This document shows, piece after piece, positions 1-12,054 of a DNA stretch of 64,000 nt (its first letter is position 1; every line of letters starts with the position of its first letter). The translations under genes were made by a program, and so were the position numbers. The notes beneath the pieces were generated by a model, which was not told where the DNA came from, searched no databases, and saw only the letters and a program-made list of their open reading frames with translations. Location: NCBI GenBank assembly GCA_039881145.1, contig JAYKKI010000061.1, positions 13,118,001 through 13,182,000 of the forward strand, in the 5' to 3' direction. The stretch comes from Druceiella hillmani. Lineage: Eukaryota; Arthropoda; Insecta; Lepidoptera; Hepialidae.

Positions 1-89
1 CGATTATTGGTATTTCAAAATAAAAAGATTCTTGGACAAGTGACCTTTTGAAGATTAATGAACCTAAAATATATAATCATCATTTGGAA

Positions 90-95
<6 letters not shown>

Positions 96-137
<42 letters not shown>
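96..137. repeat. (TA)n microsatellite
   Basis: Uninterrupted alternating T and A for about 42 bases. Short reading frames through such tracts are not genes. Confidence 0.95.
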
Positions 138-142
<5 letters not shown>

Positions 143-1828
143 GTACATAGATATATAAACAATAAATAAGGAAAATCATCTCGAGTCATGAATTTCATCT
201 TTTTATGGGGACGCTTGCTCCACTAAAATCATAATGATTCAAGTGGCAAAATCTCTTCAAGTAAGGTTGAGTCGATCGAAGGTAACCCATGTTTAGCAGC
301 TGATTGAATCCTGTCTCCTCAGACAATGTCGATAAAATTGAAGTACTTATATTGGGAGACACCAGTTTAAAAAAGAAGCAGTTCATAGAAATTATTGGAG
401 TATCTTCTACAACTTCTGCAACTGTATATTCTCCATGACCATCTTAGCATGAGAAAGATCAGAGATGAGTGCCGAGAATGCTTACGTCGTTACAGAAACA
501 ACAGCGTGCAAACTTTTGGACCTCTGCAGAGTACCTTTGATGCATTTACTAATACTTATGTATGAAGTCTTCTTTTTGAAGTAAAGTGAACTATAATATA
601 AATGTAGTAAATTGGTGAACACTGAACTGTTAAAGCATTTCACTCCCATTAACATGAAGTACAACACTGTAATACTACGTAGATTGTAGTCGCATAGTTA
701 ACTGTCAGTCATTACTTTTGTGTATCAATAGCTAACTATTCTGCTGTAATTAATGACTGCAAATTATTTTTTTCTGTACTTAATTTTTCAATATATTTAC
801 TCTGTTAAACTATATAATAACTTTGTAACTCTTTTATTGGAAATTTGATTCACTTTATTATTTTATCATTATTTTGTCATTTAGTTGCTTTTTTTAAGGC
901 ACTAATCTGTTTAAACCCTGTTTTTTTCTCTGAATTGACTGTTAATGATTATTTATATCAAAATGCCTTGTTTAACATTACAAATTTGTGAAGGAAGTAT
1001 TTAGTACATGGCAAAGACGAAGGAATTTTTAAATAAATCAGATATAATCATGAATACAACCTTTGTTAGATGAATCATGAATAAAATAATTTTCCTGAAT
1101 GCCAAGTAATTATCCATTCTCAAAATGTATATAGAAGATAGAATGAGGTAACGTCGGTGGAAAATCATATCTTTCAAAGTGTTATGGGTCCCATTGGCCA
1201 GCATAGTAAATAATAGTCTCATTAACTAGCAATGACCATTAATAATAACAGTGACAATAAAAACCCCACAAATCAGTGAAGAGGTACATACTGACAAGCA
1301 TACATTGACTATCAACAGAGTGAACAATGAAATTTGGCTAGTAAACTCTTTAAGTTTACAAGCAAAATTTCTTTCTGATATTAGCAGTTCCTGAGTTGTA
1401 AATACTTTTAAAAAAATTAATTCTGTCATAAAAGCTGTATATTCTCTAAAGAGCAATATACCCTCTAGATAGTGAAGCATTTTCAATAGGGCGGAGCGAA
1501 AAAAACAAAAATAACAAATTGGTATTTCCTGTACGATTAATTGGGTTTTCTGTACTAAATCTTGACCGTGATCTGAAAGAAATTAGCAGAACAGAGCCAA
1601 TAATGAGTCGAAGATAATGTGTCTGGACGAATTCATAGTTGAAGAATTAGTATGAGAGTTGGGTTGTGATAATGGTCATATTTTTGTCAAGTCACTAATA
1701 GCAAAGCAATTATGATTCAAGCTCAAAATCATTTAACACAACATATAGAAAATTTATCCTATCCTGTTGTATAATGGCAATTAAGGACAGTGGTGGATCT
1801 CTTCCTATTGGCTAAGCAAGCATATACA
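138..1828. other. AT-rich stretch, nothing recognised
   Basis: Reading frames here are short (under 90 codons), rich in F/L/I/Y and without a recognisable domain or splice pattern. I see no coding gene, repeat array or RNA gene. Confidence 0.6.
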
Positions 1829-1850
1829 GTGTAGACCAGGGGTATCCAAC
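1829..1850. repeat. Probable hAT element terminus with target-site half
   Basis: From 1837 the sequence reads CAGGGGTATCCAAC, very close to the terminal inverted repeat of Charlie-like hAT transposons, which typically start CAGGGGTGTCCAA. Downstream, 'ggaccagg' and 'gcgggccaat' echo the usual GGCCA-rich subterminal region. The eight preceding bases, GTGTAGAC (1829-1836), fit the hAT 8-bp target preference (nTnnnnAn). It lies 3' of the minus-strand transposase fragment at 2004-2720, so it would be that element's 3' end. I could not find the matching other end. Confidence 0.6.
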
Positions 1851-2003
1851 ATAATTGTGTAGAGGACCAGGTTCATTATTTTTAAAACTGTAGCGGGCCA
1901 ATAGCATAGAGAATTTTAAATATAAAGAAAACAGTAATATTAATTTTTCAATATAAATAATTTATTAAAAAAAAAGAAAGCTTCAGGTTTATAAATAATC
2001 GCA

Positions 2004-2720
2004 CTAATGAGAAGACTGACATTTTTTTTGTTTGCACGGTGCATCTATGTCAGCTGATATTTTAGAAGTGGCTATGCGCAGAATGCCTGTAGATGAAGAT
2101 GATCTTGTTTTTGACTTGTTATGTTTCATGCGAGGAAAAAGCTGTTCGCAAGTATATGTACCACCAAATAAGGAAATTTGTTGAATAGCTAATTTGATGA
2201 GGTTTGGGTAATGGTTGCGGTTAATAAACTTTTTGTAAAATTCAATCAGTCTGTTTGGCAGATAACCATTATATGCTGTTTTTAAGAGATAATTGCTTTG
2301 TATATCAATCAATTTCAACTGTAGGTTTAACTTCGCACTTACAATTTCAACATTACATGGATTTCGAAATGCTTTCATTTTGGGTATTTGTGATTTGAAG
2401 TCTATGAATCTCTCCTCAACCTTTGTAACAACGACGCGTATTTGCCTAAGTCCATTGTCTCTGGATCCCTTGAAGATAAGGTCTCCCAATGTACCAAGTG
2501 CTTTTGTTCCAGTTATTTTTCCAATAATATGAGCTTTTTTATAAAAGCTTGAACATGTTCATATAACTGCATGCAAAAGTTGACCTTTTCCTTGCAGTTT
2601 TAGATTAATATCAGAGAGATACTTATTTAGGTCAACTGGGAAAGCCAGATCAGCCAACTACTACTCATCAATTAGAAAACTAATATCTTAAGCTTTGTTT
2701 TCAAGAAAAATCTTTACTTC
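2004..2720 (-). pseudogene. hAT transposase C-terminal fragment (decayed)
   Basis: The clean part (161 codons, 2004-2489) ends with a hAT C-terminal dimerisation region: 'SLFGGTYTCEQLFPRMKHNK' followed by a Lys/Ser/Arg-rich segment, 'ILRIATS' and 'ADIDAPCKQKKCQ'. This is the pattern of the EPM2AIP1 / GTF2IRD2-like (Charlie-type) branch, where FGSTY.CEQLFS.MK is usual. Further upstream on the same strand, other frames continue the match ('LADLAFPVDLNKYLSDINLK', then a shifted frame 'AFIKKLILLEKQLEQK'), so frameshifts and at least one stop separate the pieces. The N-terminal BED finger and most of the RNase-H-like core are missing. It is a dead transposon remnant, not a host gene. The probable 3' terminus lies at 1837. 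Confidence 0.8.
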
Positions 2721-3244
2721 TTTGAGCTAATAATAATGAACAGAACAGAGAATTAATGTATAAACATTTTAATTTATAAACATGTAATTAATGTATATAC
2801 AATTTAATACACAGTAACTATTGCTATCATATTTCGAAAAAAAAAATATAAACTAAAGACTAAATAATAAATTTTCAAGATTGGTTGAATTGAACGTTTT
2901 TGTTAATATCAGGTGAGATAAACTTAATATTAGGTGTCATCTCTTGAAGTTTTTATTTATCTTTTATTTAACATTTTTATTTCATCGTCGCCATTGATAT
3001 TTATGTGTTTGCAAATATGTAGTATCTAATTATAAATTTAAAGTGAAAAAAATTTGCGATACAAAAATATAGGTATTATTCTATTTGTTTATCCAATAAA
3101 TTATTCATAATAAAATAATCGCGACCGAGACCTGTTTTTTTTATATATCGTTTTTATCTTATAAGTTCCATTGATTTCATTGCACAGTTGACGTAAACTT
3201 TCTGAAAAATTTATTCATTTTTAAATAATAATATAATATATGGG

Positions 3245-3570
3245 ATCGATTAAGTTCGCGGCTCGCACATTTTTTATGTTCTTGTAATATAATACATGGT
3301 ACAAAGCATAGCGATTCGTCATTCATACGAATGAGCCACTGACAAAAAGTACGAGGGCGAAATTTTCTGCGGTCAAATCTTATATAACGTGATCGTGAAA
3401 TGGATGTTGTCCATCTTCTCTAAGCGTATCTTCAACGAGCGTTAGACAGTTTAAGCGATATAAGAGTCGAACGAATGCTGCGATTAGGATCTTTGACAAA
3501 TAATTTGAGAATTGCTTGTTTTGCTATGTGAAGTTTTCTATCAACTCGGCGTACTCTATCATGTAAGGGC
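3245..3570 (-). pseudogene. Tc1/mariner-like transposase fragment
   Basis: On the minus strand the reading 'DPNRSIRSTLISLKLSNAR' followed by 'EDTLREDGQHPFH' matches the helix-turn-helix part of insect mariner-like transposases (usually nPsrSiR.la.elgvs...vL.e.glhPyH). A shifted frame then gives 'FRPRTFCQWLIRMNDES', the usual F.pR..FC.WLl segment just before the catalytic core. Stops and frameshifts interrupt it and the DDE core is absent. The subfamily cannot be decided; it resembles the copies annotated in insects as DUF4817-type transposable-element proteins. No terminal repeats were found. Confidence 0.55.
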
Positions 3571-6190
3571 ACTTATTGGCCTCTAGAATGTACCCCTCTA
3601 TCCAATTTTACGACGGTCCAATCATTTGGCTTTCAAGCGTGATTTGGATAAATAATATTGTATTCGACTCTTAAACATTACAACCATATGCATCTAAACA
3701 CATAAGCATGTCATAATATTCCGAGTCGGAATAGTGCATAGTAGACTTATAACAATTAACAAAAGGATAATTATAAACTGAACTATGTTAAAATGTAGAG
3801 AAATAATGTAAATTTTAAGACGACATGATACATTCAGAGCGTAGGGTTTGACCGGTTATTGTTTCACTTGCAAACGGCCAACGCCTATCGGTGTTCAATA
3901 TTTTATCAGATAAATTACTGAGTTTTTAAGTAGATATCTGCTAGTTAGCACTTCATCAACTTCATGTACCATAAGCATAACTGAATAAGAAACATGCAAT
4001 AGGCTATTATTATATTATTGTAATTATTATATAATATATTAATTATTATGTATTAATTATTGATTAATATATAATATATTAATTATTGATGTTATTTACA
4101 TGCGCATGGCTCATAGCTATAATTTACATACCGTTCATTTCACCATAGGTCACAAAATAAATCGAAATAAAATGGGTGTGGGCCGCGCTACGTATATGAT
4201 CACCGTATCATATGTTATTCTCTACGCTGGTACGTATACTTTAGTCGCAAACAGATGCGATAAGTGGTAGAGCGCCATTTTTAGTTATTAATTAGTGCCC
4301 AAAAATGCACTTTGTGCCATAATAAAAGCCAGCAAAAATACTTAACCAGTTGCGAAATTTTCTCTAATCGATAAGTTAATTTGAATATATATTGTTTGGT
4401 TTTAACTAAAAATCTTATCATCACTAGTGAAGGTACTTAGTGTCTTTATTGCATAAACATCGATAACATGAATAGGTTTGAAAACAGTCATCTTAATGAA
4501 ATAAATGTTTTAAAGTATAAAGTAGTTGAATTTACATAATAATTTTAGAGTATAATATTGTTATGAAAATAAGCAACTGATATATTTTTCTTCGATTTCA
4601 AAACATATTATTATTGATAAAATTCAGAAATATACATTGTTTGAATAATATATATGAGTTACTAATACAGATGTTTTTGAGAAAAAAGTGTATAATTTTA
4701 CACTTGTGTACATAACCAAGATCAACAACTTTTTTTACGACTCATGGCAATTCGAAAAAAGGCTAAACTTTTGAATTGCGAACATTTAATATTTTGGTCA
4801 ATTTTAAGTCTGATCTGAACGGTTTGTCCTATTTAAATACACGCAGTTAGATCCGTAAAAAAACTCTCTATAGAGGAGAAATGGTTTAAAGCTCCTGAAT
4901 CGAAAGACTATTTTTTTACATAAACAGGCAGCGTTTGCTTAGCACATTTTTAGAACATGTTTTTGTACATCAAGTAGTCCGGTGGAAGATATTTGTATCC
5001 AAAAGCAGTTCGAATTTATATCCAAAAGCTTTACTATATTTTAGCTGGACATGTTATCGAAGAAATAGCAATATGTCTTCACTTCAAGTGGAACGATAAA
5101 CAGTTTCATTGCTACTTATGGTAGACTTAGGAACTAGTTTAAGTGGTGACTATTTAACAAAATCTAAAGAGACTTTTGGAATTTTGGTTACGAGCATTAA
5201 CTCAAACTGGAACACAAGCTCTAGGTTCGATAGTATAACTCATTATGAGCGACTAAAACTAAAATTCTTTCGGTCATTAGGAACCTTAGCTTGTTTGAGA
5301 ATCTGGTACACCTTGGAAACTGACTATTCTCGGATTGATTTGTCTTGACTTACATTCAATTAAATCCTGTTTTTATATAAATCTTACTCCTTCATCTTCT
5401 ATTATTTATTTCTAATTTGGGACTAAAAACCATAAATAGTAGGTAAGTTATTACTGTTAAACGCACATAATAAATATTTTTTAAACAATTTTTGTACTCG
5501 CACACTAAAATTTAGTATTTATTTTTTATTCATAAAAATTAGATTTGAATATATCAACTAATCGATATGAATTAATTGATATTCTCAAATCTATCTGGAT
5601 AATCTAGTTCGATGCTGCAGTAAAGGGTAAAAAAATTTCGGAAAATTTGTGCAAGCAGGATAAGTATGACTCAACGTGCGGAAATGACAGTGCATTGGAC
5701 ACCTTCATAAAGGATATGAGCAGAGACGGGGAGGAAGTGTGCTGCAATCTAATTGGCCCTTATAAAATTCATTTGTTTTAAATAGACTCCACGTGTATTC
5801 ATATAACACCTCAAACATACCGCTTCCATTTTGTTTTATGTTTCAAAGAACTTCTTTTTTCTCATATCAGTATATTTTAATGTGTCTTAAAGGGTTTAGA
5901 CGGCGTTGAGCAAGGAAGGACCCGTAATAAAAAATTTAAATTCATAAATATAATTTTATTAATTACAACAATATGCACTCCCTTTTTCATTTCCGTTTGT
6001 TTGATTCATATTTTTCAATTTCCGAAAAGTTTATTGTCCCTATTATGTCACCATTCAAATTCTCATTATGATAATCTGATATTAGTAAATTAGGTTTTAG
6101 CAAGTGCATTCGGAAAAAAACTTAAAAAAATAATTTTGAAAACATACACGAAAAAATACTTTGACCAGTTACTGGTCAAGGTATTTTTTG
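3571..6190. other. AT-rich stretch with two unassigned small ORFs
   Basis: Two plus-strand frames look less random than the rest. One runs 5109-5348 (79 codons, Met start, 'YERLKLKFFRSLGTLACLR'). The other, with no Met, runs 5608-5781 (57 codons after an in-frame stop, several Cys: 'DKYDSTCGNDSALDTFIKDM'). Neither matches a family I know and neither has convincing splice context. The remainder is low-complexity and short AT repeats, for example the TTAATTAT-rich block at 4015-4090. Confidence 0.3.
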
Positions 6191-6198
6191 GTAAAAAA

Positions 6199-7450
6199 TA
6201 AACGCACGCGGTATACGTGGAAATTTATGTTAGCGATAACTACATAAGCTACATAAACAGGGTGATCAGTTGTATGGTCATGTCGTCGTGAGCAATATCT
6301 CTTGAAAATTTTAATAAAGGACAATTGATTTAATTAGTCCAGTTAAATGGTAGTTTTGTTGTACATGTTGAGAAGGCGGCAATTTTTTTCAATGTCTAAG
6401 AGGATCCTTTAAGGGCTTCTCACTGGTTTGACGTAATTGTTGAGATTTTTTTTAAAATTTGGAAAACATTACAATATTATTTATTACGGAGTACAATCCG
6501 TAAAACCAGAGATAATTTATTGAATATATTTGGCGTTAATTTTGTAGAAATGCATTATCCACAGTTAAATCTTTGCTAATAGCCCACCTGAAGATGTAAT
6601 ACAACGAAACCTAGGTCGGCGTAAAGAACATAAAGAAAGTAGAAATAATACTACATCGCGTAGTTTCATTTAATTGAGATGATTTAAAAAATAGTAGGTC
6701 AAATTGTTGAAATCTTGAAATATCTTTCAATATTCTACAAAAAATTATAACTTTTTTTAAGTTGAGAAATAAAGACGTTATGGCGCCTTGAAATTTGTTA
6801 ACTAGTTTGTTTCTGTTTTTTGGCTCGTACAATTTTAATTATTAAATCTATGTGAAAAAGTTATTAGTAAAATTGTAGATAATTTAATTGCCAAAAAAAG
6901 ACTTGTTCAAAATTCAGTCAGACTTATTTTTACTGAAATAGATTGAAAAAAAAATAGAATAGAGTTTTTTAAATAATGGCCAAATAGCACTGGATTGCAA
7001 TTTCGCTCTTACACTTTCAACCAATATCCCCAAAATTCACTCATAGTCATTTTTAGACCATTCCACTGGATTATAGGATCTCAAAATCTTCAATATATTT
7101 ACATACACATACTTCAAAGATATTTAAATACACATACTATATTACTATTATTGAATGAATCTTGAATCCCAGGACTACATTTGGCTATGACTTAGGCGTA
7201 TTTATTTGTGTCCATGTCCATTATATTGCCTACGTGTCTGAATTGTTTATCATTTAGCAGGCGCTTTCTCATACAATATTTTAGTATTACGTTTTATTGT
7301 ATAGACATTATTGCATGTATAGTAAGTGACAAATAGTTAAGTTATAGTTAAGCGACTCACGATACATGAATACCATATTTTTAAGACAGATAGTAACCCT
7401 ACACGATCAAAGCATCAGTTGCATTTCGGGGTAACAGGGGAATTTCGACA
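6199..7450 (+). repeat. Dispersed non-coding repeat, copy A
   Basis: 6199-6439 is about 90% identical by eye to 13712-13955, including the block 'gttgagaaggcggcaat' and the downstream 'gtttgacgtaatt'. Further along, 6518-6700 matches 17316-17530 around 'gtagaaataatactacatcg', 6760-6870 matches 14445-14545, and 7367-7437 matches 14738-14800 almost exactly. The order is kept, so these are copies of one element with internal deletions. I see no coding frame, so it is probably a non-autonomous element. Confidence 0.75.
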
Positions 7451-7540
7451 TTTCGGGGTAGCGATGGGCGCTAATGCTATTTTACGTTAATTTTAATCCT
7501 GCTAACGTATTTACGTTAAGCTTGGTATTGCCAAATGCAA

Positions 7541-7895
7541 AATTAACAGACTATTTTTGATAGCTGCTATTTGCGAAGTGTATTTATTACACGTAGTAGT
7601 GTTAGCACAGTTGTATAACATTGAATGCTAAATTAACAGACTATTTTTGATAGCTGCTATTTGCGAAGTGTATTTATTACACGTAGTAGTGTTAGCACAG
7701 TTGTATAACATTGAATGCTAAATTAACAGACTATTTTTTGACAACTGCAATTTGCGAAGTGTATTTGTTACGCGTATTAGCGTTAGCACAGTTTATAACA
7801 TTGAATGCTAAATTAATGGACTATTTTTGTGAGAGATGCTATTTGTGAACTGTATTTTTATTATGTGTATTAGCGTTAGCATATTTTGTTTAGTA
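7541..7895 (+). repeat. 90-bp minisatellite, four copies
   Basis: The phrase 'aattaacagactattttt' recurs at 7541, 7631 and 7721, and with two substitutions at 7811, an exact 90-bp period. The first two units are essentially identical; the third and fourth diverge progressively. Each unit carries 'gctgctatttgcgaagtgta' or a variant and ends in 'aacattgaatgct'. Several stops occur in every frame, so it is not coding. Confidence 0.95.
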
Positions 7896-8311
7896 TTTTG
7901 ACGAGTTGAATTACGTCTGAAATAGACATTGAATGACACTTGGTAGTTATTAGTGAGATCAAAATATGTAACAAATATTGCATTAAACAGTTAAAACTGC
8001 ATAAACAACTCATACGAAAACTAAGGAAGTTTTATTTTTAATTCTTTAAAATCATTAATGTAAAAAGGGTGACGACAAACATCACGCAGCTATCCCAACT
8101 GTCATGCTTTTATGTTGAGGGTGGAAAGAATATAGCTAATTTTAAAAATATCTAAACAACTGAAAATATCAAATGAAGTTCTGATGTTGACCTCCTATTT
8201 CGAAAATCTTGGTGCTTACGTGTGTCGGGATATACGCATGTCGCATGTGGGATATACGCGTGGGGTTGCGTGCGTTAATATAAACAATAGTGGCGAAATT
8301 TTTGTTTATTA

Positions 8312-8319
8312 TTTGTAGG
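8312..8319. repeat. Target-site duplication, left copy (P element)
   Basis: The octamer TTTGTAGG sits directly before the left terminal inverted repeat and recurs directly after the right one (12499-12506). Eight base pairs is the size produced by P-superfamily transposases. Confidence 0.9.
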
Positions 8320-8352
8320 CTACGAGTAAAGAAATGTATAGAGAGGTAATGT
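8320..8352 (+). repeat. P element left terminal inverted repeat
   Basis: Begins CTACGAGTAAAGAAATGTAT and ends GGTAATGT. It pairs with 12467-12498 read in reverse complement, differing by one inserted A and two substitutions. Because the transposase is on the minus strand, this is the element's 3' end. Confidence 0.92.
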
Positions 8353-8707
8353 GTATGAATCTATCAATTCGAAAGTGTACCCATGTATACAGCGCCACCT
8401 ACCTGCAGTTGTTACACTAAAGGTGCCATCTTGCTCTGGCTGCAATACATACGTATTTTGTTATCTTGCTCGCACCCCCACGCCATCATATATTTACTGC
8501 CACATTCATATCCATATGTATATTAGACAAATCTGCGAAGCATGCCATGCCAATTTGACTTTTATTTCAGCATACATAGATGTGAAATTACAGTGCGAAG
8601 CATATACCCAAAACAATCGTTCGACAAATAAAGGTAAGCACATACTAAATTTTTTTGTTATAATTAAATATCACTTAATTGTAATACAGATTCTTGCTAG
8701 TTTTTAA
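8351..8707 (+). other. Unassigned ORF inside the P element (118 codons)
   Basis: An open frame running inward from the left terminus, opposite in direction to the transposase. It has scattered Cys and His residues ('PSCSGCNTYVFCYLARTPTP', 'RQICEACHANLTF') but no domain I recognise. At 8633/8634 it contains a good splice donor (AAG|GTAAGC). Joining it to an AG at 8819-8820 would keep frame into the open stretch 8823-9017. It may be noise, or a second transcript carried by the element. I assign no function. Confidence 0.25.
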
Positions 8708-8776
8708 TTACACGCAATTTTTTATTTAATCCTTAATCAACCTTTTTTTCTTGACAATCGAATACAATATATGTGC

Positions 8777-8838
8777 ATATATTTCTTATTTGAAATTAAT
8801 TAAACTAAAGTTTAATTAAGTTCAAATAAGAAATATAT
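8777..8838. repeat. Near-perfect 29-bp inverted repeat, 4-nt loop
   Basis: Arm 8777-8805 and arm 8810-8838 are reverse complements with a single mismatch, separated by TAAA. The sequence is purely AT-rich ('atatatttcttatttgaa'). It lies in the subterminal 3' part of the P element, where members of this superfamily can have internal inverted repeats, though those are usually much shorter. Confidence 0.85.
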
Positions 8839-9017
8839 ATTTTTTATTTCGCTGTGTACCACTTGCATTTTTATACACTCCTGATGTTAAATTTACTACA
8901 CCAACTTATGCTACACGAGTTAACGCTTGCATTAACTTGATTAAGACAGTAAATGATAGCGAAATGTCACATTGGGTAAATCGATTAAAAGATGCATTTG
9001 GGATGCAGCCCGATTAG
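8823..9017 (+). other. Unassigned open stretch inside the P element (64 codons)
   Basis: Open from 8823 to a TAG at 9015-9017, reading '...TPTYATRVNACINLIKTV' and 'SEMSHWVNRLKDAFGMQPD'. Its composition looks more protein-like than surrounding frames (mixed charged and polar residues, two Trp/Met-containing motifs). There is no Met near its start, so it would have to be a downstream exon; an in-phase acceptor AG exists at 8819-8820. I do not recognise the family. Confidence 0.3.
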
Positions 9018-9514
9018 TAAAGTATAATTAAAATAGAAAATCAAACAAAGAATAAGTAACTACATTGATCCAAATAAAATAAGATAGTGAATCGAAGGTC
9101 AGAAATGAAGTGGTAACTGAAACGATGGCTGGAGCTCTAGAACAAGGACCAGGTTGCTTGGCATTTTCTGAAATCATAAAGCAGACAATTTCGGGACGGA
9201 CACGAAGTCGTCACAAATAATTTAGAAACAAATATATATTTTGTGTGAAATGAGAAATTAGTTCTATGTTTATGATATCTTTTAAATTATTAATTCAACC
9301 GTAATATATATTTTTTGTTGTTGCCAACTAATTAATTGGTTTCTTTAAAATTACCAAAAAGGTATTGCTTATTAGGAATTATCGGCAAATACATTTAATT
9401 GTTTAAATATCGCTAACTTTTGAAATGTTATTTTAAAGAGTTTCTAATAATAACAAAGGCTGTACCGCCTAGTGGTTGATAAAATAAAAATAAATCTTTA
9501 ATTGGTTTCATTTT

Positions 9515-9552
9515 GAGGAACATAAATTGCAACATATCAATTTATGTTCCTC
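9515..9552. repeat. Perfect 15-bp hairpin at the transposase 3' end
   Basis: GAGGAACATAAATTG (9515-9529) and its exact reverse complement (9538-9552) flank an 8-base loop. It overlaps the last codons of the minus-strand P transposase, so its transcript would end in or just after this hairpin. It could affect 3' end formation; that is inference only. Confidence 0.8.
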
Positions 9553-11870
9553 GAAATAGCACCAATTTATTAAACACTTGCCTTTTACTTTTAATAAACG
9601 ATTGTTTTTTCGCGACATATTGTAAACGGATTTTTAAATATTCTTCAATTATGCATTTAACTAAAAGTAAATTGTGCCTTAGTGTAATTGGTTGTTCTTG
9701 CGCGTGGTCGTTTAGCTGCTCAAAAAGTTTTAGTGACATTATAATTGATTTAAAACATTTGTTAGTGAATAAAATAAAATCACATTCTCTAGAAATTTGT
9801 TGCCGTGGTATATTTACGAGCTTTCTAAAAATATTTTCAGTTTTATGACAAATTTTGTAAACGTCTGAAGATGGGTATATAAGACCGCCGACATCTTTTA
9901 ATGCAATGAGTTCATGAAAGTGTAATTTTTTGGAACTGAAGAGAAAAGGAAGGCAGGATTTACATTTTAATTCAAAATTCAATTTTCTGACGCCCCATCC
10001 AGAAATATACCCAACTATTTGTTCAATGCTTTCTGGCAACTGGGAGGTGTTGTTCAACATTTCAGACATTATATCACAATTAGCAGATATTAATGTATTT
10101 TTAGATTCATTTAAGTTTTTATCGTCAATGAGTTGTTCTGAGCCATCATCAAATCTATATCCTATTGTTGTTTGATTTACTTGTTTAGTTGCAGATGAAC
10201 AATTTAGTATATTAACATTTTCAAAGGGTATGCAGTTCCCGACAAAGGAGGACTTAAGTTCCAGGTGGTTAAGAATTTTTCGATATATACCGCGAAATTG
10301 AACAGCGTTCAGATTATTGATATTACGACCGTGATTCCGAATCATTGCAAAAAAAATTTCAATGTGATCTTGTGAAAATTTATATGCAGGAACGTACTTC
10401 ATCGCGAGTGTTTCGTCTACTAAATAAGTGTACAGTTGTTGCAAACTTTCGATACATGTTATTAAACCTATAAAACCGGTTTTACATTTGCAATCTACAA
10501 TAAATTTTTCATACGTAACAAATAAAGTGATTTTTTTCTTTTTATAGGTTCTTGTAAATTTATTACGCACTTTTATTTTTAAAGAAAACAAATGTTTTTT
10601 CATATCATTTAGAAATTTAAAATAATCGCGGTGATTACCTTCAAAAATAGGATGTTTAAAACCAAGTTGTTTAACTGACCTAGAATTCAAAATATCAAAT
10701 GTATCGTTCATTTTTTTAATAAATGTGGCCGTTGCTGAAGATCCCTGGAATTTAGATAATTTTAAATCGTTTTCACATAATTCTATAGCTTTTGATACCC
10801 TATTACTAAGCAATTGAGTGGCTAACTTAATTTTCATTATTTGGTTTCGGAATTCTAGATGCTGTTTAGTTAGTTTATTAGCAAAATTTAATCCCAAAGA
10901 TTCTTGCAAATTATGTAATTCTTGAAGAAACCGCCATTGTATTGTATTACCATTACTGTCAATTATATTTTTTTAGATTCAAAGGTGTTTCTAATAAGTT
11001 TAACCATATGACCCGGGTCTAAAAATATCACGACATTTTTACCGTTTGAAGGGTGTTTAAAAGAATTTTTTTTTTTTGCGTTTTCCAACTTGCAACCTAA
11101 TTCTTTCACCGCTGCTAAATTAGAACTACATCCGTCAAATGTTAAGGATACGACTTCGGCACCAACTTCATTACATTTTTCTAAACATATTTTAATTAAA
11201 TTAGCTTTTCTCTCACCTGATAAACCGTTTATCAAACAATATCCCAATGGCAATTTCCAACTATCATTAATAGGTACTAACATTAAAACAAACGCCTGTT
11301 TAGCTATCTCGTTGGTAGCTTCACCACACGTCACTAAACCTAAACAGTAAATTTAAAATTTTTTGCCCTCTTTTTGTAGATGAAATTTTAAATGTAGATA
11401 AAATTTTAAATTTATTTTTTTGACATTTTTTTTGAAGAGCGGAAAATGCTTCACTAGTAAATCCTGGATTAGCGTCAATACTTTGATACTATTTAATTAA
11501 AGTGGATGGATGGGGTAAACATTTATCAAAAACTGACCTTGCGTAATTATAGCCTGTGGGAGAATAGTAATTTAATGATAGCGCAAATGTCCTTAAAGCC
11601 GGCGAAAATTTAACAGTGGTTCGATTTATCTTTTTATTTAAACACATTCTATTTATAATTTCAGTGGCAACAACATTTTTGTTTGGAGCTGCGCAAGTAT
11701 CACTATTATATATATAAATCTATTTCTTTTAAAGTTTTAGTTAATTCTTTTAGAGATACATATTTTTTCATAAATTTTTTATTGACCTTTCGCATTTTTT
11801 TTAAATTTTGCTAACCTGTTTGCGCTTATTTGTCTTGTCCTTTTTAACTTTTTAGGAAAATGTTACTCAC

Positions 11871-12054
11871 GGTGAATAAGGATGGGACTGCAGTCTTGTT
11901 AATTTTGAGATATCCTTTTGGTGTTGTGTAAAAATCGTCCTCTTTAAAATGTAAAGAACACAAAACGGAAAATTTTGAAGGCCGCCAATTATTATTTGTT
12001 TTGTGTGAAATTATATTTATCCATTTTCTATTTGTTTTGTGATTTTGAGGAATT
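11871..12054 (-). other. P transposase exon 2 (second half of THAP finger)
   Basis: A 184-nt exon preceded by TTTACAG and followed by GTGAGT on the minus strand. It encodes 'NNWRPSKFSVLCSLHFKEDD' and 'KINKTAVPSLF', that is the W, the C-x2-H ligands and the AVPxxF box that define THAP fingers. Exons 1 and 2 together total 261 nt, leaving phase 0. Confidence 0.85.

Noticed and set aside
9513..10175. Plus-strand frames overlapping the P transposase (9513-9848, 9930-10175, 11090-11350)
   Set aside because: They are antisense shadows of the transposase, whose family motifs are clear on the minus strand.
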